Shown here: positions 59,391-64,000 of the stretch, piece after piece
Position numbering within the stretch: the first letter of the stretch is position 1
How the letters are laid out: each line of letters opens with the position of its first letter
DNA from: Membranipora membranacea
Lineage: Eukaryota; Bryozoa; Gymnolaemata; Cheilostomatida; Membraniporidae
Assembly (NCBI GenBank): GCA_914767715.1
Contig: OU612067.1
Location: 29,114,162-29,178,161, forward strand
Length of the DNA stretch: 64,000 nt
Direction: 5' to 3'
Program-made: the position numbers and the translations under genes
Notes under the pieces: generated by a model
What the model was told of the DNA's origin: nothing
Databases searched by the model: none
The model's input: only the letters and a program-made list of their open reading frames with translations

Positions 59391-62300
59391 CAAAAATGAT
59401 CCGAATGTGATGAAATGTCCAAAGATTGTGGACTGGACTTTCAGTAAATGATTTGTTTTGATTGTTGCTAACACATGTATATTGATTAGGATTTCTGAAC
59501 TGTACTTCACTGGATTACTTTTCTAAAGACAGCGAACAAAGAAATCAATGATCAATGACTCACAAATATTCCTGCAATTACTTTAACTGTGCTTAAAAAA
59601 AATTAGTCAGTAAATATTACTACTCAATAAATAGTCAGTTGTTATCGTTTAAGTTACGTCTACTGCTGCATTGATCCAATTTATCTTCTCGCAGCTATTG
59701 TGTAATAACTTGTGTAATGGTTTTCTGCTAATTAGTACCTGTGTGTACTTTGCAATTTTATTCTGAGTACAAATCCTTAGCGTGCTCTAGAATAAATATG
59801 GAATACATAAATGACACAGGGAACAACTATCAACTTTCAAATTAATCTTAAATGATTGCACTCTGCAGCCTAGATATTTTAAGGGTTTAGTTATTCTAAT
59901 TAGAGGGTGATCTTTTGACAGTTACAATTAATATTTTGGCTAGCTCAACATAAATTAAGGAGTACATGTTAGCTAGCCTTTGGATACACTCAGCAGTCAC
60001 AATTAAGAAATGGGCAATGACAATGCACAGTTACAGTTGTCTCTTAGATAACATAATGGTAGCTGGTAGTAGGATTGTTACAACAAGCTATCCCTGCACA
60101 GTTTGATCGCTTAGACTAGGTGGGCAGGTTTTCTTGACAGGAGATTATGCACAGATTGCTCCATCAGCTATGTCTGATTGGTTGATTTGTGCTTGAATTC
60201 CCTCCTGACCTAGCTTGGTATAGTACTGGAGTACAGTCTGATTTAGCAAGGAGTCTCCCTGTGGTGTATGACTTTGTCAAATAAAAATAGCTAAAGAAAA
60301 TGAGTTAAGCCTGTGATCCTTTTTCGTTTGTTTCCTTTGTTACTGACTAGATAATTAATAAAAGAAAATTTACCATCACCATGCACATCTTTTTGTAGAA
60401 TATGACGATTTGCTATGACAAAGTTAAACACCCTTCAATTCATCATAATTTATGAACAGTTGCAACAAACGTCCTTTAGCTTACTATTGGATACTGTGAG
60501 ACAAATCAAACACCCAATATATTCCACTGTGACTCATCAAATTTGTTCTGCAGTCATCAAACTGCGTTTTATTTAGGACATTATTAGAGATTATTGGAGA
60601 TTTGGATGTTTTGTCTGCCCTCTAGCCTCAACATAAAAGGATAATTGATGTAGCACCCTCATGCTTGACTGCCCCTTTCCATAATAATAACATCAACAGA
60701 GATAAAGAACTTACAAATACAAAACATAAAACAGGCTAAAAATTGAATGTGGTAAACTGAATCAAATACAAAAACATGAATGGGGGTTGAACGTAAGAGT
60801 CAGTCAAGACAGTTGTTGGCTGAAGGATTGTATGGAACCTGTTTCTTATATATTTAAAAAAAAACATTGCGTTATCAACAACTGGTCCCCTCCCACTTGT
60901 CCATTTTGACGAATTTCCATGCATGTTCCTCGACATGTATAGATAAGAACAGCATTCTCACCCATACGTCTGGACTTGGTAAGGAATTGCCCCATAATAA
61001 CCTAAAGGTGAACAACTCTCCACTAATGGTAGCCTAGGCATTAAAAAGGTTATGGAGTGTGACATAAATCTTTCAAGCTTAAATCCCAAAATACAATTCC
61101 ACACCTCAAACTCATTATGTTCCATAATATTTCATCAACTAAAGGCAATTTTTTATTGTTTTGACTGCTGGTACTAAAATTCCATCAATACAGTGCATCA
61201 CAAAAAATATTTGTTCTCAGAATAAATCTAAGGATGGTATGCGCTTGATAGAATCATCAGATCATCAGTCATCTACAGGGGAGATATTCCATCTTAAGCC
61301 AAGGTTTCAATTTTACTGGGATTGCTCTGTTGCAATGACTGAAATTATCAAATGCCCTGAAATTTTCGAGAAAGAAACAACATCTTGTCTTACAGTAGTA
61401 AAGACGTACAATATTTTGAAAAATGTCCAATATTGAACAGAAACTTGAATTTCAATCGATGATACATATTCCCGAATCAACCATACTGACTGGCTGATCT
61501 GACCATACTGACTGACTGATCGTGTTGACTAGTGAGCCCAGCATCTTACTTTTTCTTCCCATGAGATCAGATTGATGATATCATGTCATTGAACACTGCA
61601 TATTGTATCATGATCCCTAATGTAGACTAATGATGATGGCCAGGAATGTGTATCTTGCGTGTTATATGATCAACACGAGGTCACTTTTAGCCGCATTCAT
61701 ACTCTCCAACTCCCTACAGAATTCTTTAGTTTGCTTTATCAGCGTACATTGAAAGTGGTGATTTACCTATAATGTGGTTCTGTCAATTATTTCCTTGTTT
61801 ATCATGCATAGATAGTTATCTCCGCTCGTCCACCTGTAGGACTGAAGCTGCACCCTACACCCTTACCCGCAAAATGTCTAGTATTTAAATTCTAAAATAG
61901 ACAGAAGGCTGATGTCACCTAAGGAAAGAGTACCCTTCCGATTCGATGGCATCTGCAAACTGAGACTACATGTAACTGTCAACAGCTGTTGTTAAAAAAG
62001 TAGCTGCATTACAAGATATCATCAGCCGGCTACTAGACAAACACTTTCATAAATGATCTGATGACCTCGATGTTCCCACAGTTACCACCACATTGCTTTG
62101 TTCAATGTAGCAATATGCTTTTCAGTCTGTATGAGGCCAGTATAATATTGGTATATCGGACCTGTATTTAAAATTGAGCTAACACAATTTCTTGCATACT
62201 ATTAAAGAGAGGAAAAATGAGTGTGAAAATAACTAGGATAAGAATAAACAATATCTAGAAGCTTACCTTGTTGTGAAGCTGATTTGTCTTCGCTTTAAGG

Positions 62301-62789
62301 TTGGATAACACTGTTTTACTGACACTGATAAGGAGGCATATTTGTAGTTGATTAGTTTTATGATTTAAGGTCATAACAAAGCGTGTTACTAAATGTTATA
62401 AAAACAAATAGAAGCAGAATAATATACAACCCAACAACAATATATCAACCCAAGTTCTTTATTATTCCCTTTGTTCATTGCTTCCACAATCGTATTCAAT
62501 AATTGTGTATTCAACCATTATATATGCTGGATTGGTTTTATGAAATTTAGCTAACAAAAGAAATAAACAATTTAATGACTCACAAATATTCCAGGAATTT
62601 TTTTGAACTGCGTTTTATAATAACATAGCCTAAAAGCCGAATTGTTCAGTGGTAATATGACTGTGTTTAGGATTATGTGTTGATCATTAGTTATCAATTT
62701 TATAACAATGGAACAAGTTGGCGAATTTACCTAATATCATTCTGTATCACAATTCTACATTAAGATTTCACAGCGACAAACTAGAGAGC
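59391..62789. other. Intergenic, no gene recognised
   Basis: No exon or element end was recognised in 3.4 kb apart from the recurring diverged segments near 59556 and 62000-62650. Only short AT-rich frames occur. Confidence 0.25.
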
Positions 62790-63215
62790 ATCCAATGACG
62801 CTGCTTGAAGCTGATATATCCCCATATCGAGCATTATGACGAACGCCTCATAGTGGCTAAGCTGCCTGCACTCGAAGTATTCATGTCAAATCTCTGCTCT
62901 GATCACAGTGCCAAGGTCATAAATAACCTTATACATCGGCTATCCCACCTGATTCCATCCAGGCAAGACACAAACAGGCACTCTACTAGAACGCATAACA
63001 CCCTGATCAAAAAGCACCGAACTCAGAGCCTTATGAATACTATATTTTACAAATTCGGTGTATAAAATGGATTTAGTTTTCTATGTGTGACATTATAAAG
63101 AACGACTAATGCAGTTCGAATAATTTTTTAATGTAACTCATGCTCTGATTATGATTGTATTATGTACTTTCTTGAGCGGTGAAATAAAGTCCATATCTAT
63201 CTATCTATCTATCGC
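62790..63215 (+). mobile_element. LINE 3' end with (TATC)n tail
   Basis: The frame from 62805 codes for HYDERLIVAKLPALEVF and NLCSDHSAKV, a C-terminal pattern of animal LINE ORF2 proteins, and stops at 63065. About 125 bp of 3' untranslated sequence follows (with gaaataaag near 63180), then a (tatc)n microsatellite at about 63194-63213, a typical 3' tail for such LINEs. It is strongly 5' truncated. Confidence 0.65.
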
Positions 63216-64000
63216 CATAAGAGGAGCTAGCATATGTTTTTGAACAATGACCATTAGGAAATTGCCATTAGAATTTAAAGAGCAATACAGATCATACTTT
63301 CTCTATGTTGGGACTGTAAAGCCAAACCCTCAATTACAATCTAAGGGAGAATTGGATGTGAAATCCAAAACAAATTCCTTAAGTTAGTATCAATGAGATC
63401 CATCTAGCATTATCTGAAAACCAGGAACACTACACGTGGGTGAGCGAAATAAAGTGATAGAGTTGTTTATAAACTAGGACTGCTGGTAACTAGAATTATT
63501 AGGTTTGCCAATCAAGAATAACAATTCCCGCTGCTAAAAATAAATCTACTTCAAGCGCTGTACAAATTTCCGAATAATATGGTATTACTTATTGCTGCCA
63601 AGTATTTTGTGAACTTGCATGACCGATATTGGGTATCCATGCTGACCTTTCAACAGAAAAAGTCTTGGAATACTTTACCTTTGAAAAATGTGATGATAAC
63701 CTCCCTACTGCACACATTGCACATCCATTAGCCCTAGAAGCACAATGCACAAGCACTACTCATTGTTTCTGACAATCAACAACACTACTTTGAAACTAAT
63801 TTAATTTTGACCATTATAGATTTCTAAAGAAATCCTCCCTTGACACCACTTTATTCCTAAACTACTGCTGACACAGCAGGGTTTTGCCCGGCAGAGCTAC
63901 CAGTCAAACATTTAAATAGAGAGGTGTGGCATCAAAACATATAGCCAGTAGCTTTGCATGGAGATATATGAGCTCTCAAAAAGGACTGAGTATCTTCCTC
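63216..64000. other. Intergenic, no gene recognised
   Basis: Nothing could be supported on either strand up to the window end. Confidence 0.25.

Noticed and set aside
63194..63213. Stand-alone microsatellite
   Set aside because: The (tatc)n run directly follows a LINE 3' end and is better read as its tail.

Overview
This window is nuclear DNA from an invertebrate animal. It is AT-rich, with low gene density, multi-exon genes with GT/AG introns of roughly 0.3-4 kb, THAP and caspase/ankyrin domains, several metazoan LINE families and many inverted-repeat transposons. The phylum cannot be named from the sequence alone.

Layout. (1) 0.26-14 kb: a 13-exon plus-strand gene encodes a THAP-domain, DDE-transposase-like protein of about 1032 aa. 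A convergent 3-exon minus-strand gene (13992-12334) encodes a 176-aa protein with a P2X7-'ballast'-type cysteine domain. Between their 3' ends lies an array of 13 tandem 146-164 bp units, each looking like an intron end plus the lysine-rich terminal mini-exon of the THAP gene. Next to it is a 160-bp repeat that also occurs in intron 1. (2) 14.4-20.2 kb: LINE fragments, a 2.2-kb hAT-like long-TIR element with an 8-bp target duplication, inserted cleanly into a LINE, and three tandem copies of a repeat whose first ~34 nt match the 5' end of U2 snRNA. (3) 21-54 kb: three minus-strand paralogues of an ankyrin-caspase gene. The first (23880-21282, 424 aa) and third (53430-50820, 388 aa) are intact. 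The middle one (32864-29765) is a pseudogene. (4) 33.8-44.8 kb, between the second and third paralogues: a young LTR retroelement with about 1% LTR divergence. Its single open frame of about 2065 codons reads Gag, zinc knuckle, RNase H-like fragment, envelope-like glycoprotein, retropepsin. There is no RT or integrase, and the untranslated leader carries six 60-bp repeats. A LINE endonuclease fragment and a LINE reverse transcriptase flank it. (5) 54-64 kb: no confident host gene; LINE fragments, a SINE-like tRNA segment, a Harbinger-like MITE and recurring diverged host segments.

Working interpretation. The left 14 kb resembles a domesticated or still mobile two-gene DNA-transposon module. 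The middle is a tandem caspase family that has been expanded, partly lost and invaded by retroelements. All exon models were made by eye from splice motifs and phase. Family assignments come from motif recognition, and no database search was run.
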